From: Streptacidiphilus jeojiense
Lineage (GTDB): Bacteria; Actinomycetota; Actinomycetes; Streptomycetales; Streptomycetaceae
DNA length: 64,000 bases
NCBI RefSeq assembly: GCF_000719095.1
Contig: NZ_JOEH01000005.1
Span: 151,917-215,916 of the forward strand
Direction of reading: 5' to 3'
Position 1 is the stretch's first letter, and each line of letters begins with the position of its first letter. This document shows positions 1-7,036 of the stretch, piece by piece. The notes under the pieces were generated by a model, which did not search any database, was not told the DNA's origin, and saw nothing but the letters and a program-made list of their open reading frames with translations. Both the position numbers and the translations under genes were made by a program.

Positions 1-199
1 GGACCACCTTCACCGGGTCCGGCGCCAGCCGGGCCAGCGGGCCGAGACGGCGCGGCTCGACGGCGCCACCGGGTGCGGCCGGGTCGGGGATGCCCAGCGG
101 AACCGGGCCGCCCGTCGCGGCCGGGCCGCCGAGCGGATCCTGTCCGTGCGCGTGCGCGTGCGCATGCCCGTGCGAGTGGGGAGCGGGGGTCACGTCCAT
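1..199 (-). CDS. nuoB: NADH-quinone oxidoreductase subunit B, N-terminal part (cut by window edge)
   Basis: Reading the minus strand from 199, an ATG opens a protein beginning MDVTPAPHSHG and reaching RRLGPLARLAPDPVKVV at the window edge. The second stretch resembles the region just before the conserved NuoB core of the Streptomyces second nuo cluster. The start lies 10 bp inside the end of nuoA, the usual nuoA-nuoB arrangement. NuoB is the complex I subunit that carries iron-sulfur cluster N2, but the cluster-binding cysteines lie outside the window. The N-terminus has an unusual run of alternating His and Ala/Gly (about residues 8-19). A GTG at 193 is an alternative start. The assignment rests on context plus this short match. 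Confidence 0.72.
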   Translation of the reverse strand, partial: MDVTPAPHSHGHAHAHAHGQDPLGGPAATGGPVPLGIPDPAAPGGAVEPRRLGPLARLAPDPVKVV

Positions 200-594
200 T
201 CCAGGACGCCCTTCTTCCAGGCGTAGAGCAGTCCGACGGCGAGGAAGCCGATGAAGACGAACATCTCGATCAGCGTGCCCGCACCGTACCCGGGCGCGGC
301 GAAGACCGTGGCCCAGGGGAACAGGTAGATCGCATCCACCGCGAAGATCACATAGAGGAAGGCGTAGACGTAGTAGCGGATCTGGGTCTGCGCCCAGCCC
401 TCCCCCACCGGGTCCACGCCGCACTCGTACGCGAGCAGCTTCTCCTGCGTCGGCGCATAGGGGCGCAGCAACTGGTTGGCCCCGAACGCCGAGGCCACGA
501 ACAGCACTCCGATCACAGCCAGCAGGCCGACCACGGCATAGGCGTGGAAGTACCCCGGTTTCGGGGCGGCGACGACAGCCGCGACTGCTTCCAT
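190..594 (-). CDS. nuoA: NADH-quinone oxidoreductase subunit A
   Basis: A 134-residue membrane protein with three hydrophobic helices (about residues 17-39, 71-93 and 102-124) and the NuoA signature LLAYECGVDP followed by a YYVYAFLYVIFAVD helix. It is a proton-channel membrane subunit of respiratory complex I and contacts NuoH and NuoJ. The ATG at 594 follows a clear GGAGGA ribosome-binding site, so it is probably the first gene of the operon. nuoB overlaps its 3' end. Streptomycetes often carry a second, incomplete nuo locus starting with nuoA-nuoB, and this looks like one, but the rest is outside the window. Confidence 0.93.
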   Translation of the reverse strand: MEAVAAVVAAPKPGYFHAYAVVGLLAVIGVLFVASAFGANQLLRPYAPTQEKLLAYECGVDPVGEGWAQTQIRYYVYAFLYVIFAVDAIYLFPWATVFAAPGYGAGTLIEMFVFIGFLAVGLLYAWKKGVLEWT

Positions 595-723
595 GCTCGG
601 TTCGTCCTCCGGTCCCGCCTGGCGGCAGCGATGTCTTTACACATCCATGACGTTCTTACTGCACGGGAGTCTAGGTCCACCGACCGGGGGTCCGTGCACG
701 GCGCCCAGCGGGAACGCGGGGAA

Positions 724-738
724 GGTGGGGTTATCCCC
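724..738. promoter_or_regulatory. Operator-like motif upstream of sensor kinase
   Basis: GGTGGGGTTATCCCC lies 108 bp before the ATG of the sensor kinase. The same 15 bases recur at 2982-2996 before a second gene with the same sensor domain. Here the right arm is imperfect (CCCCCC then TACCACC). It is probably a binding site for one regulator of both genes. Confidence 0.5.
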
Positions 739-846
739 CCTACCACCATGCCGACCTGCCCCATCGTCATCGGGCCGGCACGACGGCAGGCTGGATCCCG
801 AAGCAAGACGCCCCTGCGGCGGCCGGTTGTGACCGAGGATGGACCC

Positions 847-2076
847 ATGCGAGACGACGACACCTGGACGGACTCCTTTCGGGACCCCGTCAGAGCTCCG
901 AAGGAAACGCCGGCGCGGCGGCGTGAGCGTCCGGCGTTCAACAGCGGGATGTGGCGTGAGGTCGCCTTCCTGCTGGTGAACTTTCCGCTGTCGCTGGTGG
1001 GCTTCGTGCTCACCGTGGTCGGACTCTCGCTGGGCGCCGGACTGATGGTCACCATCATCGGCCTCTGGGTCCTCGCCGGAGCCCTCTTCGCGATCCGCGG
1101 CTACGGCTCCGTGGAGCGCGGGCTGGTGCGTTCGCTGCTGGACGAGGACATCGCCGAACCGCTGCCGGTCGGCACGGGCCGCAGCGGCGGCGGCGCCTGG
1201 CGCCGCTTCTTCGACGTGTTCTCGGACGGCCTCGCCTGGCGGACCGCGCTCTACCTCTTCATCAAGCTGCCCTGGGGCATCTTCACCTTCACCGTCACCC
1301 TGGTCTCGCTGATCGTGCTGTGGCCGGTGCTGCCGTGGATCGCCCGCGGACTGTCCACCGTCGACCGGGCCCTCGCCTCCTCGCTGCTCGCCCCCGCCGA
1401 CCTGACCCAGCGGGTCAAGGAGCTGGAGCAGGACCGCGGCACCGTGGTCGACACCGCCGCCGCCGACCTGCGCCGGATCGAGCGCGATCTGCACGACGGG
1501 GCCCAGGCCCGACTGGTGGCCCTGGCGATGGACCTCGGCCTGGCCAAGGAGAAGCTGTCGGAGGACCCGGAGGCCGCCGCGAGGATGGTCGGCGACGCCC
1601 ACGGCGAGGTGAAGCTGGTCCTGCAGGAACTGCGCGACCTGGCCCGGGGCATCCACCCGGCGGTGCTGACGGACCGCGGTCTGGACGCCGCGCTGTCCTC
1701 GGTCGCGACCCGCTGCACGGTACCGGGCGGGGTACGGGTCAACGCGGACCTGCCGGGCGGCTCCGACCGCGAGTCGCGTCCGGACTCGGCGGTGGAGGGC
1801 ATCGCCTACTTCACCGTCAGCGAGCTGCTCACCAATATCTCCAAGCACGCCGGAGCCCGCACCGCCACCGTCGACGCCTGGCGCTCCGCCGACCACCTGA
1901 TGCTCCAGGTGCGCGACGACGGCAAGGGCGGCGCGACGGAGGAGCCGGGCGGCGGCCTGGCCGGCCTGGCCGAGCGGATCCGCGCGGTGGACGGCGTCTT
2001 CGTCGTCGACAGCCCGGTCGGCGGACCGACCGTGGTGACGGTGGAACTGCCCTGGCGGACCAAGAACCGCAACTGA
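847..2076 (+). CDS. Sensor histidine kinase with N-terminal PF13796-type sensor domain
   Basis: A 409-residue kinase of the NarL/DesK-like class. Residues about 37-180 form a paired-helix membrane sensor region (hydrophobic segments near 40-82 and 133-165) of the putative sensor type. A short coiled linker follows, then the HisKA_3 dimerisation motif RIERDLHDGAQARL with phospho-acceptor His216. The HATPase_c domain has an N-box (ELLTNISKHAG) and a G-box (DDGKGG). In-frame codons extend upstream to position 73 but cross the divergent nuoA gene, so the ATG at 847 is chosen. No response regulator is adjacent; downstream are an LppU-like gene and a kinase-less paralogue of its own sensor domain. 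Its stimulus is unknown. Confidence 0.85.
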   Translation: MRDDDTWTDSFRDPVRAPKETPARRRERPAFNSGMWREVAFLLVNFPLSLVGFVLTVVGLSLGAGLMVTIIGLWVLAGALFAIRGYGSVERGLVRSLLDEDIAEPLPVGTGRSGGGAWRRFFDVFSDGLAWRTALYLFIKLPWGIFTFTVTLVSLIVLWPVLPWIARGLSTVDRALASSLLAPADLTQRVKELEQDRGTVVDTAAADLRRIERDLHDGAQARLVALAMDLGLAKEKLSEDPEAAARMVGDAHGEVKLVLQELRDLARGIHPAVLTDRGLDAALSSVATRCTVPGGVRVNADLPGGSDRESRPDSAVEGIAYFTVSELLTNISKHAGARTATVDAWRSADHLMLQVRDDGKGGATEEPGGGLAGLAERIRAVDGVFVVDSPVGGPTVVTVELPWRTKNRN

Positions 2077-2094
2077 CCCGGCTGTCCGGGTTTC
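2076..2094 (+). terminator. Short hairpin terminator after sensor kinase
   Basis: A 6-bp stem ACCCGG/CCGGGT with loop CTGT starts on the last base of the kinase stop codon and is followed by TTTCT. It is weak for a high-GC genome but well placed. Confidence 0.4.
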
Positions 2095-2236
2095 TGATGG
2101 ATTGACGGCCGGCACCGGAGTCCGGCCGGAATCCGTCCGGACAAGATTGAGCAACACCTGTCACACCGGTGCCCGGGTCTCACTACAGTTCCTCGACCGT
2201 TCCCACGCGAACATACAGACGAGGACGAGAACCACG

Positions 2237-2935
2237 ATGAGCACCCCTCCCTCCTACGGCTCCCAGCCCGGCCCCGCCGGCGGCCAGTACCCAGGGCAGG
2301 CCGCCAACCCGTACGCCGGGAACCCGGCTCAGCAGCCCAACCCCTATGCGGCGGCCCCGGCCGGGGCCCAGCCGCAGGCGTACCCGGCCCCGCCGTACGG
2401 CCAGCCCCAGCCCCAACCCCAGCCCCAGCCCGGCCAGCAGCCGTACCCCGGTCAGCAGCAGCCGTACCAGGACCAGCAGCCCTACCCCAACCAGCAGCAG
2501 CCGTATCCCGGGCAGCAGCCGTATCCCGGCCAGCAGCCGTTCCCCGGCCAGCAGCCGCAGCAGCCCCAGCAGGCCGGCTGGCAGGTCCCGCCGCCGTCCA
2601 CGCCCTCCAAGGCGTCCCGGTTCAGCAGGAAGCTGGCGATACGCCTCGGCGTCCTGGTGGTCCTCGGCGTCATCGCCTTCGCCTGGTCCCAGTTCAACGG
2701 TGATCCCAGCACCGCCAAGGTCGGCGACTGCGTGCAGAACAAGGGCACCGACGCCAACCCGGACGTCCACGTGATCGGCTGCAGCGACCCCAAGGCCCTG
2801 TACAAGGTGCTGAAGACCGCCAGTGGCAGCAACGACTCCATCTGCGACAACGTCACCGGCACCGTGGTCGCCTACACCGAGAGCGGCAGCGACAACCTGA
2901 CCCTCTGCCTGGGCAACAACAAGCCGGCCGGCTGA
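2237..2935 (+). CDS. LppU/SCO3897-family membrane-anchored protein with Pro/Gln-rich N-terminus
   Basis: A 232-residue protein. Residues 1-125 are a low-complexity Pro/Gln/Tyr/Gly region with repeated QQPYPG units. One transmembrane segment follows (about 135-153, after KLAIRLG). A small extracellular domain comes last, with four cysteines in the contexts VGDCVQ, VIGCSD, SICDN and LTLCLG. This cysteine pattern and the closing LCLGNN are typical of the LppU/SCO3897 family of actinobacterial surface proteins of unknown function. The two disulfides are an inference from cysteine spacing. The ATG at 2237 is chosen because the low-complexity region begins there and the sequence upstream reads as intergenic. 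Confidence 0.75.
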   Translation: MSTPPSYGSQPGPAGGQYPGQAANPYAGNPAQQPNPYAAAPAGAQPQAYPAPPYGQPQPQPQPQPGQQPYPGQQQPYQDQQPYPNQQQPYPGQQPYPGQQPFPGQQPQQPQQAGWQVPPPSTPSKASRFSRKLAIRLGVLVVLGVIAFAWSQFNGDPSTAKVGDCVQNKGTDANPDVHVIGCSDPKALYKVLKTASGSNDSICDNVTGTVVAYTESGSDNLTLCLGNNKPAG

Positions 2936-2947
2936 GCGGCTGAGCTG

Positions 2948-2977
2948 CCGCCCCGCCCGGAAGCCCCCAGGGGGCGG
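2948..2977 (+). terminator. Hairpin after LppU-like gene
   Basis: A 7-bp stem CCGCCCC/GGGGCGG with a 16-base loop, 12 bp after the LppU-like stop codon. It separates that gene from the operator at 2982-2999. Confidence 0.4.
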
Positions 2978-2981
2978 CCCG

Positions 2982-2999
2982 GGTGGGGTTATCCCCACC
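2982..2999. promoter_or_regulatory. Perfect palindromic operator upstream of sensor-domain gene
   Basis: GGTGGGG-TTAT-CCCCACC is a perfect inverted repeat with 7-bp arms and a 4-bp spacer, 111 bp before the ATG at 3111. Fifteen bases are identical to 724-738, which sits at a nearly equal distance (108 bp) before the sensor kinase. Confidence 0.6.
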
Positions 3000-3110
3000 C
3001 CAAGACGGCCAGGAGCCCCAGCGCGCCGGGGCCCGAGTCCCGGCAGGCTTGAAGGTACACAGCAAGGACAGGGACTTGGCGGGCACGGCCGACAGGGGAG
3101 TGTGGACAGG

Positions 3111-3869
3111 ATGAGCAGCACAGCCAGGATGACGGGCGACGGCCGCAGTTATGACTACGACTACGACTACGACGCCGATGGATTCTCCCGCGGTCGCGAC
3201 CGCGACGACGAGCGCGGAGGCCGGAGCCGGAACCCGCAGGCCGGCCCCGGCTTCCTCGCCGCACCGTTCTCCGGCCGCACCTGGCGGGAGAGCCTGCACC
3301 TGGTGGTCAACCTCCCGGTGGCCGTCCTCACCTTCAGCTACGCCGTGATCATGTTCGCCGCCGGAACCAGTCTGGTGGTGACCTTCCTGGGCATGCCGAT
3401 CCTGGCCGCGCTGATCGTCGGCTGCCGCGGCTTCGCCGCGATGGAGCGGGCCAGGGCGCGGGGGCTGCTGCGCCTGGACGTACCGGCCCCGGCACCGCTG
3501 CGACCGGCCCGGCCCGGGCTGATGGCCTGGATCGGGGCGGCGCTGAAGAGCGGCGCGGGCTGGCGCTCGGTGCTCTACAGCGTGCTGATGCTGCCGTTCT
3601 CGGTGCTCTCCTTCTCGCTCACGGTGACGCTGTGGGTGGCCGGCATCGGCTACGGCAGCTACCCGCTGTGGCAGTGGGTGTTCCCCCACTACGTGAACGT
3701 GCCGGGGCTGCAGCTCTACAGCAACAACGGCCACACCGTGTACCTGAGCAGCGTCCCGCAGATCGCCGGGGTGTGCGCCGCCGGCCTGCTGGTGCTGTTC
3801 ATCACCCCGTGGGTGGTCCGTGGACTGGCCAACACCCAGCGGGCGATGGCCCGAGGACTGCTCAACTAG
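3111..3869 (+). CDS. PF13796-type sensor-domain membrane protein without a kinase domain
   Basis: A 252-residue protein. After an Asp/Tyr/Arg-rich start (residues 1-48) come two hydrophobic hairpins. The first (about 62-105) has WRESLHLVVNLPVAVLTF and the second (about 150-180) has WRSVLYSVLMLPFSVLSF. These resemble the paired helices of the sensor kinase at 847-2076. A further helix lies near 225-240. No HisKA or ATPase domain follows; the protein ends at RGLANTQRAMARGLLN. The ATG at 3111 is preferred to the GTG at 3102 because GGGGAG at 3095-3100 is correctly spaced only from the ATG. It may bind the same ligand as the kinase or modulate it, but this is inference. Confidence 0.75.
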   Translation: MSSTARMTGDGRSYDYDYDYDADGFSRGRDRDDERGGRSRNPQAGPGFLAAPFSGRTWRESLHLVVNLPVAVLTFSYAVIMFAAGTSLVVTFLGMPILAALIVGCRGFAAMERARARGLLRLDVPAPAPLRPARPGLMAWIGAALKSGAGWRSVLYSVLMLPFSVLSFSLTVTLWVAGIGYGSYPLWQWVFPHYVNVPGLQLYSNNGHTVYLSSVPQIAGVCAAGLLVLFITPWVVRGLANTQRAMARGLLN

Positions 3870-3880
3870 TCAATCAGCAA

Positions 3881-3928
3881 GTCACCAGGTCACCTGGTCA
3901 CCGGGTCACCAGGTCACCTGGTCACCGC
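3881..3928. repeat. Two 24-bp tandem repeats made of GGTCACC palindromes
   Basis: A 24-bp unit (3881-3904 and 3905-3928, differing in the last base) contains GGTCACC/GGTGACC palindromes. It lies between the convergent genes ending at 3869 and 3922 and runs over the stop codon of the latter. It can fold on both strands and may serve as a bidirectional terminator. Confidence 0.7.
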
Positions 3929-5697
3929 GTCGCCACCGTACGGGTGTCGCGTCCGGAACGGAGCACCGTTCCGGGCACGGCACCCGTCAGCTTGTCGTCC
4001 CGGACCGTCTCCACCCCGTTGACCCGGACGCTCACCACGCCCTCCGCCCGCGAGTCCAGCCGGGGGCTGTTCCCCGGCAGGTCGTGGACCAGGGTGGCGG
4101 GCCCGGCGTCGATCCGCTCGGGGTCGAACAGCACCAGGTCGGCGTGGTTGCCGACGGCGACGGTGCCGCGGTCCCGCAGACCGAACAGCCCGGCCGGGTC
4201 GGCGGTCAGCATCCGCACCGCCTGCTCCACCGGGACCAGCTTGCGCCGCCGCAGGCAGTCGCCGAGGAAGCGGGTGGTGTACGGGGCGCCGCACATCCGG
4301 TCCAGATGGGCGCCGGCGTCCGAGCCGCCGAGCATCACGTCCGGGTGCTGCCAGGTGTCGCGGCGCAGCTCCCAGCTGCCCGGGTCGTTGTCGGTGGGCA
4401 TCGGCCACAGCACGGTGCGCAGCTGGTCCGCCGAGCAGATCTCGACCAGCGTGGCGAAGGGGTCCTGGCTGCGTTCGGCGGCGATGTCGCGGACCACCCG
4501 CCCGCTGAGGCCGTCGTTGGCGGCGGAGTAGGTGTCGCCGATGACGTACCGTCCGAAGTCGGCCAGCCGCCGGAACACCCCGGCCTCGGGGCTGTTGGCG
4601 CGGCGCAGCATCTCGGTCCGGACGGCCGGTTCGGCGAGCCTGGCGATCCGCTCCGGGACCGGCAGGCCGAGGATCTCGCCCCAGCCGGGGATCAGGTTGA
4701 GCGCGCAGAAGGTGCCCAGGCTCATGTTCATCGGCGTCAGGATGGGCATGGTCAGCGCGATGATCCGGCCCCCGGCCGCCCTGGCCCTGGACGAGGCCAG
4801 CAGCTGCCTCGGCACGCGCTCCGGGACGGCGGCGTCGATGGTGAGGACGTTCCAGTTGAGCGGGCGTCCCGCCGCCGCGGACATGTCGACGAAGAGCGCG
4901 ATCTCGTCGTCGCTGAACTGGTCCAGGCAGCCGGCCACGATGGCCTCGATCTGGGTGCCCTCGTACTCCCCCACCGCCCGGCTGAGCGCCAGCAGTTCCT
5001 CGCGCCCGGCGTGCCGGGAGGCTACCGGCCTGCCGTCGCCGTCCGAGTGGGTGGAGGACTGGGTGGTGGACAGCCCCCAGGCGCCCTCGGCCATGGAGCG
5101 GCGCAGCAGCTGGACCATCGCCTCCAACTGCTCCGGCGTCGGCTGCCCGCCGATCGCGTCCGGCCCCATGACGTGGCGCCGCAGCGCGCAGTGGCCGACC
5201 ATGAAGCCCGCGTTGACGGCGGTGTGGCCGTCCAGCGCCGCCAGGTACTCGCCGAAGGAGGCCCAGCCCCAGGGCACCCCCTCCTCCAGCGCCGCCAGCG
5301 ACATGCCCTCGACCCGGCACATCATCCGCCGGGTGTAGTCGGCGTCCTCGGGCCGGGCCGGGTTGAGCGGGGCCAGGGTGAAGCCGCAGTTGCCGCCGGC
5401 GACGGTGGTGACGCCGTGGCCCAGCGAGGGGGTGGCGTACGGGTCCCAGAACAGCTGGGCGTCGTAGTGGGTGTGCGGGTCGACGAAGCCGGGGCAGAGG
5501 ATCAGCCCGGTGGCGTCCTCCACCGACACCGCAGATCCCGACGCTCCGGCCGAACCCGAACCCGAACCCGAACCGGAACCCGAGCCCGCTGCCTCGATGC
5601 TGACGATCCGTCCGCCGCTGATGCCGACGTCGGCGGTACGGGAGGGCGCGCCGGTGCCGTCCACCAGCGTGGCGCCTTGGATGAGGTGGTCGAGCAT
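3922..5697 (-). CDS. N-acyl-D-amino-acid deacylase-like amidohydrolase
   Basis: A 591-residue metal-dependent hydrolase of the amidohydrolase family 3/D-aminoacylase type. The metal-binding motif GFVDPHTHYDAQ is near residues 70-81. A conserved GNCGF near 102 and HCALR near 168 follow, then a later conserved Asp region (GGSDAGAHLD, about 460). The usual C-terminal GTVAVGNHADLVLFDPE fold-closing motif is present. Such enzymes remove acyl groups from D-amino acids or related amides; the substrate here is unknown. The ATG at 5697 follows GGAGGG. It is the last gene of the minus-strand cluster, separated from the preceding LLM gene by a strong hairpin. An unusual (Gly-Ser) run interrupts the N-terminal beta-sandwich (residues about 38-48). 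Confidence 0.85.
   Translation of the reverse strand: MLDHLIQGATLVDGTGAPSRTADVGISGGRIVSIEAAGSGSGSGSGSGSAGASGSAVSVEDATGLILCPGFVDPHTHYDAQLFWDPYATPSLGHGVTTVAGGNCGFTLAPLNPARPEDADYTRRMMCRVEGMSLAALEEGVPWGWASFGEYLAALDGHTAVNAGFMVGHCALRRHVMGPDAIGGQPTPEQLEAMVQLLRRSMAEGAWGLSTTQSSTHSDGDGRPVASRHAGREELLALSRAVGEYEGTQIEAIVAGCLDQFSDDEIALFVDMSAAAGRPLNWNVLTIDAAVPERVPRQLLASSRARAAGGRIIALTMPILTPMNMSLGTFCALNLIPGWGEILGLPVPERIARLAEPAVRTEMLRRANSPEAGVFRRLADFGRYVIGDTYSAANDGLSGRVVRDIAAERSQDPFATLVEICSADQLRTVLWPMPTDNDPGSWELRRDTWQHPDVMLGGSDAGAHLDRMCGAPYTTRFLGDCLRRRKLVPVEQAVRMLTADPAGLFGLRDRGTVAVGNHADLVLFDPERIDAGPATLVHDLPGNSPRLDSRAEGVVSVRVNGVETVRDDKLTGAVPGTVLRSGRDTRTVATR
5551..5589. repeat. Hexanucleotide repeat encoding a Gly-Ser run
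   Basis: Near-perfect tandem CGAACC hexamers on the plus strand encode GSGSGSGSGS within the D-aminoacylase-like gene. Such runs can change length by slippage without shifting the frame. Confidence 0.65.
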
Positions 5698-5743
5698 GGT
5701 GGTCCCTCCTGGGATAACGGATAGCCGATAGCCGTGAATGGCG

Positions 5744-5787
5744 GGGCGGGTACGGGGTGGCAGGCCGCCGCTCCCCCGTACCCGCCC
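5744..5787 (-). terminator. Strong hairpin inside the catabolic cluster
   Basis: A perfect 14-bp stem (5744-5757 with 5774-5787) and a 16-base loop, between the LLM gene and the D-aminoacylase-like gene. No T-run follows on the minus strand. It may terminate or attenuate transcription, or protect the upstream mRNA. Confidence 0.5.
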
Positions 5788-5817
5788 GGTTCTGCACCGC
5801 CGGTCGGCAGCGCGCGC

Positions 5818-6945
5818 TCAGGGGCGCGCGGCCTGGCGGAAGCGGGTGGTGCGGTGCACCGGATCGGTGTCGATCTTCGGGATGACGTTCTCGCCGATCA
5901 GCCTGATGGTGGTGGCGGTGGCCTCCGGCGGGATGCCGATCGGCAGGCCGAACACCAGCTGGTCGGCGCCGGCCGACTCCCAGCGCTTGCACTGTGCGAG
6001 CACCTCGTCCGGATCGCCGCAGATCAGCAGCTCCTCGTCGATCAGCAGGTCGATGAGTTCCTCGGTGTACTCCGGGATCAGCTCCGGCCAGACCGGGATG
6101 CCCTCGATCCTCGGGAAGGTGTCGTGGTAGCGGAACAGCAGCGACTGCAGGTAGTTGAGTCCGCCGTGCACGGCGATCCGGCGGGCCTCCCTGCCGGTCT
6201 CGGCGCAGATCGCGGTCGAGGTCACCATCACGTTGTCGTTGACGAAGGCGCCGATCGGCTCGGCGTCCCTGATCGCGTTCTTGTAGGACTCGACCACCCA
6301 CTCCATGTCCGAGACCTTCTGCACGCTGAACCCCAGCACGCCCAGCCCCTTGCGGGCCGCCATCTCGTAGGAGGAGGGGCTGCCCGCCGCGTACCACATG
6401 GCCGGGTGCGCTGGTCCGAACGGCTTGGGCAGCACCTTGCGGGGCGGCAGTGACCAGTGCTTGCCCTGGAAGCCCTGGTACTCGTCCTGGAGCCACATCT
6501 TGGGGAACTCCCCGACGGTCTCCTCCCAGATCTCCTTGGTGCCGTCCATGTCCGTAAGTTCGGGCATGAAGCCGAGGATCTCGTGGCTGCCGGCGCCGCG
6601 GCCGGTGCCGAACTCGAAGCGGTTGCCGCTGAGGTGGTCCAGCATGGCGACCCGCTCGGCGACCTTGACCGGGTGGTTCACCTTGGCCAGCGGGTTGAAG
6701 ATGCCGGAACCGAGGTGGATCCGCGAGGTGGCGTGGGTGAGGTAGCCGATGGCCACGTCATTGGCGGACAGGTGGGAGTACTCCTCCAGGAAGTGGTGCT
6801 CGGTGAGCCAGGCGTACTTGAAGCCGGCCCGGTCCGCCTGGACGACGTAGTCCATCTCCTCCATCAGGGCGTGGTGCTCGGCCAGCGGGTCGGCCAGGGA
6901 GCGACTCCTGGGCACGTAGCCCTGGATGAAGATGCCGAACTCCAT
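5818..6945 (-). CDS. LLM-class flavin-dependent oxidoreductase (luciferase-like monooxygenase)
   Basis: A 375-residue protein with the bacterial luciferase-like TIM-barrel pattern: MEFGIFIQGY at the start, WLTEHHF near residue 48, HLGSGIFNPL near 84, and GNRFEFGTGRG near 113, a typical flavin-phosphate-binding stretch. The family uses FMNH2 or F420 to oxidise small organic substrates. The ATG at 6945 is preferred over one at 6981 because the longer form adds 12 non-conserved residues and runs through the operator palindrome at 6970-6984. It is transcribed after the SDR gene and probably has its own promoter. The substrate is unknown; it resembles limonene- or alkanal-monooxygenase-like members more than the F420 TIGR03619 protein upstream. 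Confidence 0.85.
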   Translation of the reverse strand: MEFGIFIQGYVPRSRSLADPLAEHHALMEEMDYVVQADRAGFKYAWLTEHHFLEEYSHLSANDVAIGYLTHATSRIHLGSGIFNPLAKVNHPVKVAERVAMLDHLSGNRFEFGTGRGAGSHEILGFMPELTDMDGTKEIWEETVGEFPKMWLQDEYQGFQGKHWSLPPRKVLPKPFGPAHPAMWYAAGSPSSYEMAARKGLGVLGFSVQKVSDMEWVVESYKNAIRDAEPIGAFVNDNVMVTSTAICAETGREARRIAVHGGLNYLQSLLFRYHDTFPRIEGIPVWPELIPEYTEELIDLLIDEELLICGDPDEVLAQCKRWESAGADQLVFGLPIGIPPEATATTIRLIGENVIPKIDTDPVHRTTRFRQAARP

Positions 6946-6969
6946 CGGTTCACCGTCCTGTCCATGAAT

Positions 6970-6984
6970 CTGACGGTCCATCAG
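6970..6984. promoter_or_regulatory. TetR-type operator before LLM gene
   Basis: CTGACGG-T-CCATCAG is a near-perfect inverted repeat 24 bp before the ATG at 6945. It matches 13 of 15 bases of the perfect palindrome at 10113-10127, which is 21 bp before the first gene of the cluster. Confidence 0.55.
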
Positions 6985-7036
6985 ATACAGCCGACTCTTC
7001 CAGCGGGAGCTGAAGCAGTCAAGACACGACGACCCG

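Noticed and set aside
73..846. In-frame upstream extension of the sensor kinase
   Set aside because: It would cross nuoA on the other strand and has no domain features; the ATG at 847 begins a normal kinase.
3914..6496. Minus-strand frame of 860 codons overlapping the D-aminoacylase and LLM genes
   Set aside because: It runs out of frame with two genes that have strong family motifs and good ribosome-binding sites; its product is Arg/Gly/Pro-biased.
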